NCBI GenBank assembly: GCA_036873755.1
Contig: JAVTVY010025328.1
Span: forward strand, 1 to 64,000
DNA length: 64,000 nt
Source: Hanleya hanleyi
Lineage: Eukaryota > Mollusca > Polyplacophora > Lepidopleurida > Hanleyidae
Reading direction: 5' to 3'
Below are positions 1 to 10,109 of the stretch, one piece after another. A model generated the notes under the pieces. It saw only the letters and a program-made list of their open reading frames with translations. It was not told the origin of the DNA and ran no database searches. A program made the translations under genes and the position numbers. The number at the start of each line of letters is the position of its first letter. Position 1 is the stretch's first letter.

Positions 1-311
1 ATCTCGGAAAAAAGGAAGCTGTGTCATGTCTATAATTATTTCTACTATCCTGATTTGATTTTTGAGCAAGTTAAGTAGGTGATTCCTCAGTTTTGATGTC
101 CACTGATGCGATACAATAATATATATTTTATCGCTGTTGATCAAGTTTTATAATAATTGCCTTTTGATATTCATCTTGCAGATTCTGACTTACGTGTAGT
201 ACAAGTAACAGAGGCAGAAGGATATTCAAAACCCAAACCTGGGATCTTACCTCTGTCAGTGGCACAGCTTTAAAGTGTAAGTATTTGTCTTTTCTTATTA
301 ACAGGATTTAG

Positions 312-445
312 GCAGAGATATATCCCAATGGAGAGACAATTTCAAATTTGGACAGGCAAGAATTTGAAAATTTAACATGGGAGGGATATGAAGAAAGGAA
401 ATTTAGTAGACTGTCCAAATCTAGCAAAATGAGATACTTTTACAG
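312..445 (+). CDS. candidate internal exon, unidentified
   Basis: An open frame of 44 codons plus 2 nt follows a pyrimidine-rich tract ending TTTAG and runs to a GT donor at 446-447. The translation is rich in charged and aromatic residues (for example LTWEGYEERKFSRLSK) and reads like real protein, but no domain is recognised. Another possible exon lies just upstream (about 181-277, after TTGCAG and before GTAAGT), but its only open frame ends in TAA shortly before the donor. If real, 312-445 could belong to the same gene as the BEN-like exon at 1458-1696. That link is inference. Confidence 0.3.
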
Positions 446-661
446 GTAGATTTTATATCCTGGCTGACACACTGTACGGTTTGTCATGCTGCTGGAATTT
501 CTGCCCATTTACAAGCGTCCGTCCGTCATTCATAATTCATCCGTCGTCCATTAAAGGCATAATTTTATACATGTACTATATTGTCCCAGTATTCGAAAAA
601 TATGTCATTATGCTTGAATAATGGGAAAGTATAGTACCGTACGGTACATATGTATAAAATT

Positions 662-999
662 ATGCCAGTTATCAGGAGTTCAAATTACTCTCCAGGGTTA
701 GGGAAAAGTGAAATTATATAAACCCAGTAGCTGCTCAACTGAAGTCACAGATCAGTGAACAGACGGGCTCTCCTTTGTTCACTCAATAATGTGCAACTGG
801 GTTATTCTGTTTGTGATATTCACAAATTATGCCAGTTGTCACGAGTCAAAATTACTCTCCAGGGTCAAAAGATAGGGAAAAGTGAGATTATATAACCCAG
901 TAACTGCTCAAGTGAAGTCACAGATCAGTGAAGAGAAGGGCTCTCCTTTTTTCTCTCAATAATGTGCAACTGAGTCATTCTGATTGTGATATTCACAGT
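662..999. repeat. two tandem copies of a 168-bp unit
   Basis: Both copies start with ATGCCAGTT (662 and 830) and share CTCTCCAGGG, CACAGATCAGTGAA and CAATAATGTGCAACT in the same order. They differ by scattered substitutions and short indels. No coding capacity is seen. Confidence 0.75.
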
Positions 1000-1457
1000 T
1001 AGAACAGCATATTAATTTAGAACAGCTTAATAATAGGTACCGGTATTTCATTCTCGACCATGGATGATATGTGGTATGTGATATGTGGTTTGGTTGTATG
1101 TAGTTTAGTTTATGCCTCAAACCCCAAAACAAGAAAATATGACCACCTTTAATTTATTGAACATGCAAACTCATCAAGGTGACAAATTCAAGGGCAACAA
1201 CTCTGGACTTCGCCGAGGAAAAAAAATTAGTACTGGTAGAATAAGGGGCTGATCATGCTGATAAAACAATGAGTACACAATACTAATGTTTATCATTTAT
1301 AAGGTGGCGTGATATCCGAGAGTATATGTATCCATTGTTAGCAAATTAATTAACAAATCAGCAAGGCCTGTATCCTGTGATTTTGTACATTGGTACATGT
1401 TTTATGGAGGTGTACTTTATACCATTCTTTCATTGAAATGTTTATACTCTGTTTCAG
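1000..1457. other. no gene seen
   Basis: AT-rich sequence with only short chance ORFs. The last bases (CTCTGTTTCAG at 1447-1457) look like a splice acceptor for the BEN-like exon that follows. No recognised repeat family. Confidence 0.4.
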
Positions 1458-1696
1458 ATGGTTGAGCTGTCACGTGGAAGTGGTGTATTCGTATACCAGT
1501 ATCACCAGGCAAAGAACAAGTCACTATGTGAATGCACCTTGTAGAAGACTGAAACAGTCAACAGAAACGAACACCTCTGCTTAGAGCGATGGAAGACCAG
1601 CAGCGAGATATTTGATGAACACGCTCTTCTCACTTGAAGACCTAGCTATGGGGAAACTGCTGGTGCTGAACGGTTACATCACTGGGGCAATAAAGG
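1458..1696 (+). pseudogene. BEN-domain-like exon, broken
   Basis: A good acceptor (TGTTTCAG) precedes an open frame starting MVELSRGSGVFVYQY at 1458. After a stop and a one-base shift, a second frame gives GRPAARYLMNTLFSLEDL from about 1591, and an AAGG|GTGAGC donor follows at 1697. The second block matches the BEN-domain pattern of A-R-(L/F)-M plus a LF-S/T-x-E-(E/D)-(L/M) helix. BEN domains are alpha-helical DNA- or protein-binding modules in chromatin proteins. The frameshift and the internal TAG at 1582-1584 suggest a pseudogene or a sequencing indel. The assignment comes from pattern memory only. Confidence 0.35.
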
Positions 1697-1754
1697 GTGA
1701 GCAAAATCACTATCTGAACTCTATACTAGGTTTCAGGGCAACGGTTGAATGTCA

Positions 1755-1935
1755 GGTACATTAGAATTTTTCTACGAAGTAGGCTACCATTTTGAAATTG
1801 CCCGGTAAATGAGTGAGTAAGTGAGTTATTTTATCCAAAATAAGGAGAACCGTTCACATTAGAACCTTGATTTTTGGCACATGCATTAGGGCATTGTTAC
1901 CAGCAAGTTCTGAGCTGATTTATAACTATTTTTAT
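1755..1935 (+). repeat. dispersed repeat X, copy 1
   Basis: Contains CTACGAAGTAGGCTACCATTT, then GAACCTTGATTTTTGGCAC and a GTTACCAGCA block. The same blocks recur in reverse at 30757-30930 and forward at 39485-39790, and the short CTACTTCGTAGG palindrome recurs at 3411 and 40140. Probably an old non-coding mobile element of unknown class. Confidence 0.55.
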
Positions 1936-1983
1936 GTGCCCGCTTGTGTAAAAGCAGACGTGTTATGGGACGGCGCTGTCCAT

Positions 1984-2932
1984 CCGTCCATTTTGTGTCT
2001 GGGCTGAATATCGCGCACTTTTCAAACTACAGACCCCGCGTTTGGTAGGTAGGTGCATTAGGGGGAGATGACGTGTCATGCATTGCCTTCGCTCATGTGC
2101 AGGCCTCAATTTAAGGTGGTAACCTGTTTTCAGGTTGCCTGGAGGTTGCCATATGAAAAATAGTAGTAACCTATTTTCAGGTCCCCATAATTTTGACTAA
2201 TAATATGACATTAGGTTAATAATTATGCAATAGGTTCCCACAGGTTACCAGTGTAGAATTCATGGTAACCTGTTGAGTGGTTACCATCAGCACTCCTTAA
2301 ACATGTTAAATTGAGACCTGCATGTGGGCTGTTTCCATGGCAATCGGACACACCCTCTTTATCTCAGCTACTGCAAAGGTAGTTTCTCGTTTCCGGGCTG
2401 TATATCGCACACCTTTCAAGCTACTGATCTGAAGATTGACAGATAGGTGCATCAGGGAGAGACGATATGTCATGCGTTGCTTTCGCTCATGTGGGCCATT
2501 CCATGGCAACCAGACACACCCTCTTTATCTCAGCCATTGTAAAGGTAGTTTCATGTCCGAACTATATATCGCACACTTTTCAAGCTACTGATCTGAAGTT
2601 TGGTAGGTAGGTGCATTAGGGAGAGACGTGTCATGTTTTGCTTTCGCTCATGTGGGCTGTTTCCATGGCAATCAGACGCACCCTCTTTATAAGCCATTGT
2701 AAAGGTAGTTTCTCTCGTGTCCGGACTATATATCGCACACATTTCAAGCTACTGATCTGAAGTTTTGAAGGTAGGTGCATTCGGGAGAGACATATCATGC
2801 ATTGCTTTCGCTGATATGGGCCATTTCCATGGCGACAAGACACACCCACTTTATCTCGGCGATTCTAAACGTAGTTTCACTCGTGTCTGAAGTTTGGTAG
2901 GTAGGTGCATTAGGGGGAGACGATGTGTCACC
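1984..2932. repeat. tandem array of about 165-bp units
   Basis: Recurring order in each unit: TATATCGCACAC, TCAAGCTACTGATCTGAAG, GTAGGTGCATTAGGG, CATGTGGGCTGTTTCCATGG and CACACCCTCTTTATCTC. Unit landmarks fall at about 2322, 2490, 2650 and 2815. At least five divergent units are present, and the first is interrupted by the MITE at 2100-2320. The small minus-strand ORFs here are repeats of one another, not genes. Confidence 0.75.
2100..2320. mobile_element. 221-bp MITE inside the 165-bp array
   Basis: The ends are inverted repeats: it opens CAGGCCTCAATTTAA and closes with the near complement (TTAAATTGAGACCTG). CATGTG flanks it on both sides (2094-2099, 2321-2326), and uninterrupted neighbouring units carry a single CATGTG, so this is a 6-bp target duplication. 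The interior carries several GGTAACCTG/CAGGTTACC inverted motifs. The CAG...CTG ends recall hAT elements, but hAT normally makes an 8-bp duplication, so the superfamily stays open. Confidence 0.65.
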
Positions 2933-3112
2933 ATTAACTATCACATGTGAATCCATACACTGTTTCACCTGTTCAGACTGATATGTTTTTCGGGTGTATT
3001 TTGAGTTCAGACTGTGCTCTTGTTTTAGTATTTATTGATGGCTCAGCGAGTGCATGGTCATGCTCATCGGAAACCCTTGGATGTATGTTTCACTGTGACT
3101 TTTGAAGGTTCC

Positions 3113-3203
3113 CTGATATGGCATATCACGTTGGACACACTGGTTGTCGTAAAATCACAGAAGTTAAGCGACTTTGAGCCGGTCAAGACTTGGATGGGTG
3201 ACA
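3113..3203 (+). pseudogene. 5S rRNA-derived sequence (SINE3-like or pseudogene)
   Basis: The stretch follows the 5' three quarters of animal 5S rRNA: a CATATCACGTTG block, then ATCACAGAAGTTAAGCGAC (box A), GAGCCGGT (intermediate element) and GACTTGGATGGGTGAC (box C). The 5S 3' end is absent and unrelated sequence follows at once. This is the structure expected of a 5S-headed SINE or a truncated 5S pseudogene, not a working 5S gene. Internal RNA polymerase III promoter boxes are largely kept. Confidence 0.7.
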
Positions 3204-4133
3204 TTATGCTGCACTGCTGGACTGATAAGTGTCCAGGGTAATAGGGACTAAGGGCGATAATACTTCCCATGCTAATGACTCACCAGCGGTGACCAGATGG
3301 GGAAGTTAATAGTATCCACTGTCAATTAGAGACTGCTATATACATTCTCTCACGGTAGCACATAGGGCCCCCAAGTCATCTCTCGAGTTCACTCTCAAAT
3401 CATATCAAACCCTACTTCGTAGGTATGTTCGTGAGATATCATAGTCCATTCACATTATTCTATTTTGATAGAAGATATTCAGGAATTAATTATTGTGATA
3501 ATAGTTATTATAGCTTAGCTATTGTAGAAAATACCTTCATTATTAATACAATGGGCATTGAAATCACACAGTCACTTGCCATCGGACAGGCTGCAAAAGT
3601 ATTCAGCCTTCTAATGATGTTTATTTATTCATTTCAGCTTTCTGAACAACACATTCAACAAGTACAGCCCCTGTTATCAACCGGCAATGGGTGTCAAAGT
3701 CGCAGGATTAAAGACTCGAAATAGAGGACTGTGGTGATCAGCGCTTAGTTCACTTGTGTTTCCTGGTGTAAATGGAATAGGACACAAACATTGTTATATG
3801 ACTGATAGATTGTTGAAAGCGACTTCAATTCACACACTCTCCCCTTGATTCACTTGCTTTCTACCATGTCAACATGAGAACAATCAACGGCATGTCTGGA
3901 TACAACAAGAAAGGAAAGTGAATAAGACAGAACAGTCAAACCATAACTGTAAACGAGTGAGCCGGACAAATAATGTTGTTGTAAATATGATTCATAGTGC
4001 TATTTTATGTATGAAAGAATTACTGTTTTTGTGTAAATACACTAAAATATTTTCTAAAATCGGATTTGTTGATTTTTATGGTGTGCTATCGTATATGTAC
4101 TGCTATCTTTTGGTTTGGGTTGACCCTATCTAG
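3204..4133. other. no clear gene; one 100-codon open frame
   Basis: The frame at 3425-3724 is open but AT-rich and low in complexity. Only its last part, after CATTTCAG at 3637 (LSEQHIQQVQPLL...), looks protein-like and could be a short terminal exon ending TAG at 3722-3724. A CTACTTCGTAGG palindrome at 3411 belongs to dispersed repeat X. Nothing else is supported. Confidence 0.3.
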
Positions 4134-4560
4134 TGTATACCTTACCAGTACCTTCAGCTGTACCTTAATGGTACCTCCAGCTATAAAATGGCTGACCATA
4201 TATATATACCTTCCTGGTACCTTGCGCAAGACCCTATAACTTGATGGTACCTCTGGATGTACCTTACTTGCGCCTTGCTCTTGAACTGGTTTTTCCTCAT
4301 GTACCTACACTATACCTTAGCAGTACCTTAGAGATACCTTGTTGCTGTGCCTTACTGATACCTTATTCGAGCGAGGTACAGTTAAGGCATCATTAGCATT
4401 TTTGGAACGTACCTTACCTGTACCTTGTTCATGTTGGATCAAATGACAAATTTGGAGGTACAGATAAGGTATATGCCTTAACTGTACCTGTCCTGTACCT
4501 ATGTCAGATCTATTGCCTGTACCTTATTGAGACCTTCTTGATACCTTAAGGATACCTTGT
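4134..4560. repeat. degenerate 11-bp repeat (TACCTT-N5)
   Basis: More than twenty TACCTT or GTACC motifs recur, many exactly 11 bp apart (for example the last four in 4520-4558 and the run around 4315-4370). Some are inverted (GGTACAGATAAGGTA near 4464). This is simple-sequence-derived DNA with no coding content. Confidence 0.65.
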
Positions 4561-5298
4561 TACTGTGAGGGTATTAACAACAATGTGAATTAAGTCTATG
4601 GAGATTGGCCTTCGCCATATGCTACGCGTATCGCTGGTTTGCTCGTCGACCGACATGTCATACTTATGACGTTATACACACGAAAACATGGCGACCGTAA
4701 ATGTCGCACTTTATCTGCTAACCCCCTTGTGTTTCGTAGCAAAATATATCTTCCTGTTTAAAACTCTCTGTGAGAATTTTATTAACTTAAATCAGAAATC
4801 CCAAACCGTAAAATTTCATGACAAAAATGAAATTCACAATTTCGCTGCATTAGTACTTTACGTTTCTTCGGAAATATGCATACTAAATTACATTACAAAA
4901 AGGATATATAAATAGTAAATAAAATTATCATCGTTTCGGAGCACTAGAGAAAAGATCACTGTGAGAAGGATATTCGGAGTGCGAACTTTCAGCCCTAGTT
5001 GTTGACATTGAGTATGCCCAAAAATTCGCGACGTTGAAAATGTTTCCGTCGTTTTGGAGCCAATATGGACAAACTTCCTCTTGTGTATGGAAATAAATGA
5101 TTTTACTGAACGAGTAGGACTGTCTCTTTACATAGCGCGTTATATTTTCGCTGAGTGAGTGGGGTCGTAAACAGACGAATATAACTGATGAGAATGATGC
5201 CTGTGAACGTTTACCTCGGCCAAGAAAATATCACAGGTGGGCGGAACTACGGAAGCCGGATGCGGCCATATCGTGTTTTCGCATTTTCGCATCGGTTA
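4561..5298. other. no gene assigned
   Basis: One frame opens at an AAACATGGCG context (4688) and runs to 4915 with a hydrophobic N-terminus. It resembles no known family and is AT-rich after codon 30. The outer inverted stretch at 5274-5295 (GTGTTTTCGCATTTTCGC) mirrors the terminal motif of the element that follows. Confidence 0.25.
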
Positions 5299-5910
5299 TA
5301 GTAACGCGAAAATGCGAAACCGCGGAAACGCAAAAATGAGTGGGGATACATATAATTTTTTTTGTTTGTTTTCACAAAAATGGGTATCTTTTTATATAAA
5401 TTTTCATAATACTGACATTGCATCTCCATAGCCTCGCCATCATTAGATTTCAGTCTAGTTATATACATTCCGCTGAAGATCTCGCTTTTTTCTGAATTGA
5501 GGAACGCTCACTTATTTCCGTCCCTAACTCCCTAACTTTCTTTGTAAATCTTCCATGTTTTCATTGTTCATTAGATTATTTCTCTGCTGTATTTTACTGT
5601 TATTCCTTATTATTCATTTTTCCAAAATCTCAACTAACGCTTCACTTTTATTTGTTCAATGTAAACACCTTATGTTGCAGCAAATAATTTTCCAATATGA
5701 GTGTCCATTTTCAACATTTATGCCAAGACATCTTGCATGACCGGCATATTCGTTGTGCTCGCTTTTATAGCATTCTCCAGAACAGCGAAAATACGAGAAT
5801 GCGAAAATGCGAAATCGCGAAAATGCGAAAACACGAAAACGCGATGTAAAAACGTTTTCGCTTCGCGTTTTTCCGTCGGGTGTTCGTGTTTTCACGTTTT
5901 CGTGTTACTA
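5299..5910. mobile_element. non-autonomous TIR element with GCGAAAAT arrays
   Basis: It begins TAGTAACGCGAAAATGCG and ends with the approximate complement (CGTTTTCGTGTTACTA). TTA flanks both sides (5296-5298, 5911-5913), the 3-bp duplication typical of PIF/Harbinger elements. Near the right end (5775-5905) GCGAAAATGCGAAA is iterated and then inverted, giving strong hairpin potential. No transposase is present. The superfamily is inferred from the duplication length alone. Confidence 0.45.
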
Positions 5911-6980
5911 TTATAGATGTTTCGTTCAGATTTTTCAAATGCTTTTATTTATGTTATTGCTTAACAAAAACTGCATGATAAATTAGTAAATAACAGTCTA
6001 ATGTGAAATAAAATAGTTTTTGCTCACTTTTCCTCACAGAAAAACAGAAATATTCATGTTGGAATCCAAATTCGCCTATCGAAATGGTTCACCCATCCCC
6101 AACCTCTCACACATACAGTGAGAATTCTTCTAATATATCCCCATCCCTGGAACAAATTGCAACCCCCCCCCACTCTCTCTGAATGAATTACAGTCCCACC
6201 ACCCACTGAATATACTTTTCAGACAACATACCCTCCCATTCAAATTTGAAAACCATCCACAGGAATGGAGTCTATCAAACTTCATGGATGGTCATAGGTC
6301 ACCGACTGTCATCATCCCTAGTTATGATTCGTCTGACAAATCCGAACTGTCAGTAAATTTATCTGTGGGGATAATTGACTTCTTCTCAATACGCCAGCAT
6401 CGTATTCCCCACCATTTTAATGTTGCGTTTAATTAATTCCGTTGGAATTATTCGATGTTTGAAACTTACAACCACCATATTGCTTGTTTTGTAAATTAAG
6501 AGAAATCTGCTTTTTGCAATAAATGTATATGTTCCTTCGGAAGCATTCTAGAAACCAAACGACGTAATTGTGGATATCAATCTGATGACGTTCAGTTGGA
6601 GTTATTAACAGCGTTTCCAAACGAAAATGTCTACACAATTGTTTTGATTTGGTTACACTGTCAATAACTATAGCGGAACGTCACCAGCTAATAAAGAGAG
6701 AAATTATCCACAATTAATTCAAATGGTTGATAAATGTATATCTCATTCAGGCATATCTCATAAACATTCGAATTCAGTGGGTACGCACAATTTGGCGAGG
6801 AAGACAGAGTAGAAAGCGCTAAGATAGGCTTACAATCAGACAGACGGATATTTCTTGCCCATAGCCTAACAGTATGTGTCCATCAATATGAAACCAATTA
6901 TAATGAACCTACCCTGGACGCCTCAACTGTCTGAAGATTGGTCGATATTCCTGTGCTTGCCGCTATACCTAGGCCACGCC
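5911..6980. other. no gene seen; fragment of dispersed repeat Y
   Basis: AT-rich DNA with C-rich simple stretches near 6165. About 6375-6430 (GCCAGCATCGTATTCCCC, then AATGTTGCGTTTAATT) matches the repeat Y family also present at 29277-29345 and, reversed, at 40595-40660. No coding frame stands out. Confidence 0.4.
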
Positions 6981-6994
6981 TACAGACGAAATAG

Positions 6995-7000
6995 TATAAA
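6995..7000 (+). promoter_or_regulatory. TATA box
   Basis: TATAAA in the context AATAGTATAAAGGG lies 64 bp upstream of the ATG at 7064, so a start site near 7025-7030 would give a short leader. It is the only TATA box in the window that is followed at the right distance by an ATG and a consensus splice donor. Confidence 0.4.
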
Positions 7001-7062
7001 GGGAAATCTTTCACATATCATTTCACAGTAACGTGCGGTCGTCAAACTTGAAGATCAGCCAG

Positions 7063-7745
7063 AATGATCCTTGAAATGTCCTCCAGAGCTACATTTCACC
7101 GAGGTAAGCTTTTTCCTTCGTTTAACTAAAATGTTTGAAACAGCGTTGAAAACCATGTAGAGTTCTGAAACAACTGGCAATCTTCTAATTATACATTTCT
7201 TGACTTGCCCTATCTGTCTAGTCAACTACATAAACATCACTACCAAAGTAGCACATTGATGGGTGTTTTCGCTGTCTCAAAAATTGTTGGAAATTTTTGG
7301 TCTGACGGTTTGTCGATATTTAGTACCACGTACTGTACACTTTATGATTATTTAAATTACGATCATTGAAATATCCTCCAGAGCTACATTTCACCGAGGT
7401 AAGCTTCTTCCTTCGTTTAACTAAAATGTTTGAAACAGAATTGAAAACCATGTAGAGTTTTGGAACATAATTACAGAATACACAAGGATAGACGGAACTA
7501 AACAGTGATAACGTTTTAGGAAACAACTGACAATCTCCTAATTATACATTTTCGGAAAAGCAATTGTTATAGTTTTCGGATGACTTTCCCTAACTGTCTA
7601 GTAAACTACATGAAACATCACCACCAAACGTAGCACATTGATGAGTGTTTCCGCTGCCTCAACAATTGTTGGAAATTTTTGGCCTGACGGTTTGTCGATA
7701 TTTAGTACTACGTACTGTACACTTTATGATTATTTAAATTTCGAT
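7063..7745. repeat. direct duplication of a first-exon segment
   Basis: 7063-7361 and 7362-7745 share the order CTCCAGAGCTACATTTCACC, GAGGTAAGCTT, TTTGAAACAG, ACCATGTAGAGTT, TTGTTGGAAATTTTTGG and TGACGGTTTGTCGATATTTA. The second copy has about 80 extra bases. The upstream TATA box is not duplicated and the second ATG is changed, so only the first copy looks usable as a gene start. Confidence 0.75.
7064..7103 (+). CDS. candidate first coding exon, unidentified gene
   Basis: ATG at 7064 opens a 13-codon frame (MILEMSSRATFHR) ending in phase 1 at a strong GAG|GTAAGC donor. Together with the TATA box upstream this is a complete first-exon arrangement. The exon at 8435-8500 accepts the same phase. 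A second, damaged copy of this exon (7366-7402; ATG lost, donor kept) lies in the tandem duplicate. The product is not recognised. Confidence 0.35.
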
Positions 7746-8434
7746 TCTTCAAAGCAACCAAAAACATCACTGAAAAGTCATGTCAATTCGTCATTAAAAC
7801 AACTAAGTTATGCATCATCCGTATACTACCTGCATACACGAGTACAAGGTGACATCTAGTAATTTGGCAATGGCCCGTCCGAGAAGATCGTTCTCCTAGT
7901 GACTACAAGATACCATTGCACTGGATAATCTTTATATATACGAATATATTTTCACTGGCAGTAATGAACATCTCCGATGATAAATATATTGTATTAATAT
8001 CCGCCTTCTCTGTATCTACCACTCATTATCTAGCCGGAAATTCGCTCCAAGTACTGTCACAAGCAAATATTTCTGGAAACCCGGCAGTTCTACTAGCAGT
8101 TTAGTGGACGGCTTTGTATGTACGAGAGAGGTACAAGGACGGATAATCAAGCACAAGGCGCAATGGACATTACTTACATGTACCAGAATAACCTAAATGA
8201 TATAAATAGATCGAAACTTGTATATAGACTATATCCTCCATTCCACCGTCTCTCATTATATCCCTCTTCACTATCCTTTTAGTTATCCATTTGAAAACAT
8301 AGCGCCTGTAACAATATCGATTGAGCAAAGAAATGTGCAAAAGAAATCCACATAAAGTAGGGTTGAAGGGCTGCAAAATGCGTATCGAAGCGGTCCTTAA
8401 ACTACAATAAAATATAATTTCTTGCGCTTGACAG
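7746..8434. other. no gene seen; presumed intron
   Basis: Only short frames with weak protein character. The stretch would be intronic if the exons at 7064-7103 and 8435-8500 belong together. It ends in a CTTGACAG acceptor. Confidence 0.3.
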
Positions 8435-8500
8435 GAGGAAATAGCACGAAATTACTTTCTCCTGGGGGAGCAAGAATCACATGTGGAGGTGTTATAACAG
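8435..8500 (+). CDS. candidate second exon, unidentified gene
   Basis: A 66-nt open exon lies between GACAG (8430-8434) and ACAG|GTGAGC (donor GT at 8501). It enters and leaves in phase 1, matching the exon ending at 7103. Joined, the frame stays open and reads GGNSTKLLSPGGARITCG, a soluble, glycine-rich, intron-phase-consistent peptide. No family is recognised, and later exons were not found. Confidence 0.35.
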
Positions 8501-8740
8501 GTGAGCGTCCTGTGAGCTGTTATAACATTGGCGGGGGTTTCTGGTTTAAATAGAGGTCAGTTGTATGGTCAGGCCATCTCGTCAGCGGTTTGCTAAGCAT
8601 TAACACACGACAGTGTTAAGACGAAAGGCGGGAAATGAAAGTATTCATTTGACTGTATCTGATATGGTTGAAAAAGAAATCTTTATTTCTTAGGTCAATA
8701 ACATGGCGTATGTATTCAAATAAAAATGTACATATGCTTG

Positions 8741-9807
8741 TCATCTTGCTGTTACGCTCATTTTGGATGTGGTGTTATACATGCTTTGTTTGGTGCATTT
8801 GAGTAAAACGACTGTGAATGAACAGTACTTGTATCACTGTTCGTAGCATTTTTTATTTTGAATGAGATTATACCGATCGTATATGATATTATTTCTATGA
8901 GCCTGAAGGGCCTTAGATTACTTGATGGCCCATTTTGCAGTTGTACATATCCATCAAAAAGATATGCGCATATCGCTAAGCTATAGCGTTTGATAAAATA
9001 TTGAAGTATGCAATATTGAATATGGATATTTGGATGGGTTGTAGAGCCATTAAAATACTTGGTGTATGTATTTGTCTACATTTGATATGTACATGACGGT
9101 TTGTCATCTTTTCTATGCATTTTCCATATTTTGAAAGTGGTGTTATACGTGTTTTGGTTGGTAGAAAACCACCGGAGTGACCTCAAAACAGTATGTACTG
9201 TTCGATGCATTTTTCATTTTGAATGCGCTTATATCCAGCATATGTGATATTATGCTTTTGAGGCTGAAGAGCCTTAGAAATTTGATGACTGATAAAGAGG
9301 TTGTACGTTTTCGTTTACCAATAGGATACGGTAATATACTGACCCTAGTAATACGATTTTAATATAATATTGATGTAATGCAATATTGAATATGCATATA
9401 GTTGGATGGTCATTAGAATATGCTAGATGTATTGACTTGTCCATATCAGTGAGGCCATAAGCTTTTGTCATTTTACCGGCATTTGTGCCTTTTTGAAAGC
9501 GGTATTATACAGGTTTTGTCTAATGCATTTGAACAAATCAACTTGTGAGCAAACAGCTCTTGTAATGTTGTTCGAAGAACTTTTCATTTTGAATGAACAT
9601 ATAGCGATCGTATATATTATGCTTTTTGAGGCTGAAGAGCCCTTAGACCCAGTCTACAAAGCGGTTGTAAATATTGTCTGTCAATAGGATACGTGAATGT
9701 ACTATTTCTAGTAATATGACTTTGCTATAATATTGAATTATGCAATTTTTTATATGCATGGCTAGATGCGCTGTAGAGCCATTAGAATACTGGGTGATCT
9801 GAATGGT
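8741..9807. repeat. three divergent tandem units of about 365 bp
   Basis: Each unit has GT(T/A)TTATAC, then CATTTTGAATG, TATGATATTATG, GAGGCTGAAGAGCCTTAG, a GCAATATTGAATATG block and AGAGCCATTAGAATAC. Unit landmarks fall at 8774, 9142 and 9504 (spacing 368 and 362). The units are diverged and non-coding; the short ORFs are shadows of the repeat. Confidence 0.7.
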
Positions 9808-10109
9808 GAGCTGAAGAGCCATTAGAATACTTGGTGAGCTGAAGAGCCATTAGAATACTTGGTGAGCTAAAGAGCCACTAGAATACTTGGTGAGCTAAAG
9901 AGCCACTAGAATACTTGGTGAGCTAAAGAGCCACTAGAATACTTGGTGAGCTAAAGAGCCACTAGAATACTTGGTGAGCTAAAGAGCCACTAGAATACTT
10001 GGTGAGCTAAAGAGCCATTAGAATACTTGGTGAGCTAAAGAGCCATTAGAATACTTCTGAAGAGCCATTAGAATAATTGGTGAGCTGAAGAGCCGTTAGA
10101 ATACTTGGT
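9808..10109. repeat. 28-bp minisatellite
   Basis: About eleven head-to-tail units reading GAGCTAAAGAGCCACTAG plus AATACTTGGT, with the first unit starts at 9808 and 9836. One unit near 10050 is shortened. The unit is an amplified piece of the 365-bp repeat immediately upstream (AGAGCCATTAGAATACTTGG). Confidence 0.9.

Noticed and set aside
2306..2849. Three similar minus ORFs of 63-72 codons
   Set aside because: They are copies of the 165-bp tandem unit in one strand.
3064..3270. Overlapping plus and minus ORFs of 68 codons
   Set aside because: They are translations of the 5S rRNA-derived sequence.
9808..10109. CRISPR-like 28-bp repeats
   Set aside because: Units abut with no spacers and the genome is eukaryotic; it is a minisatellite.
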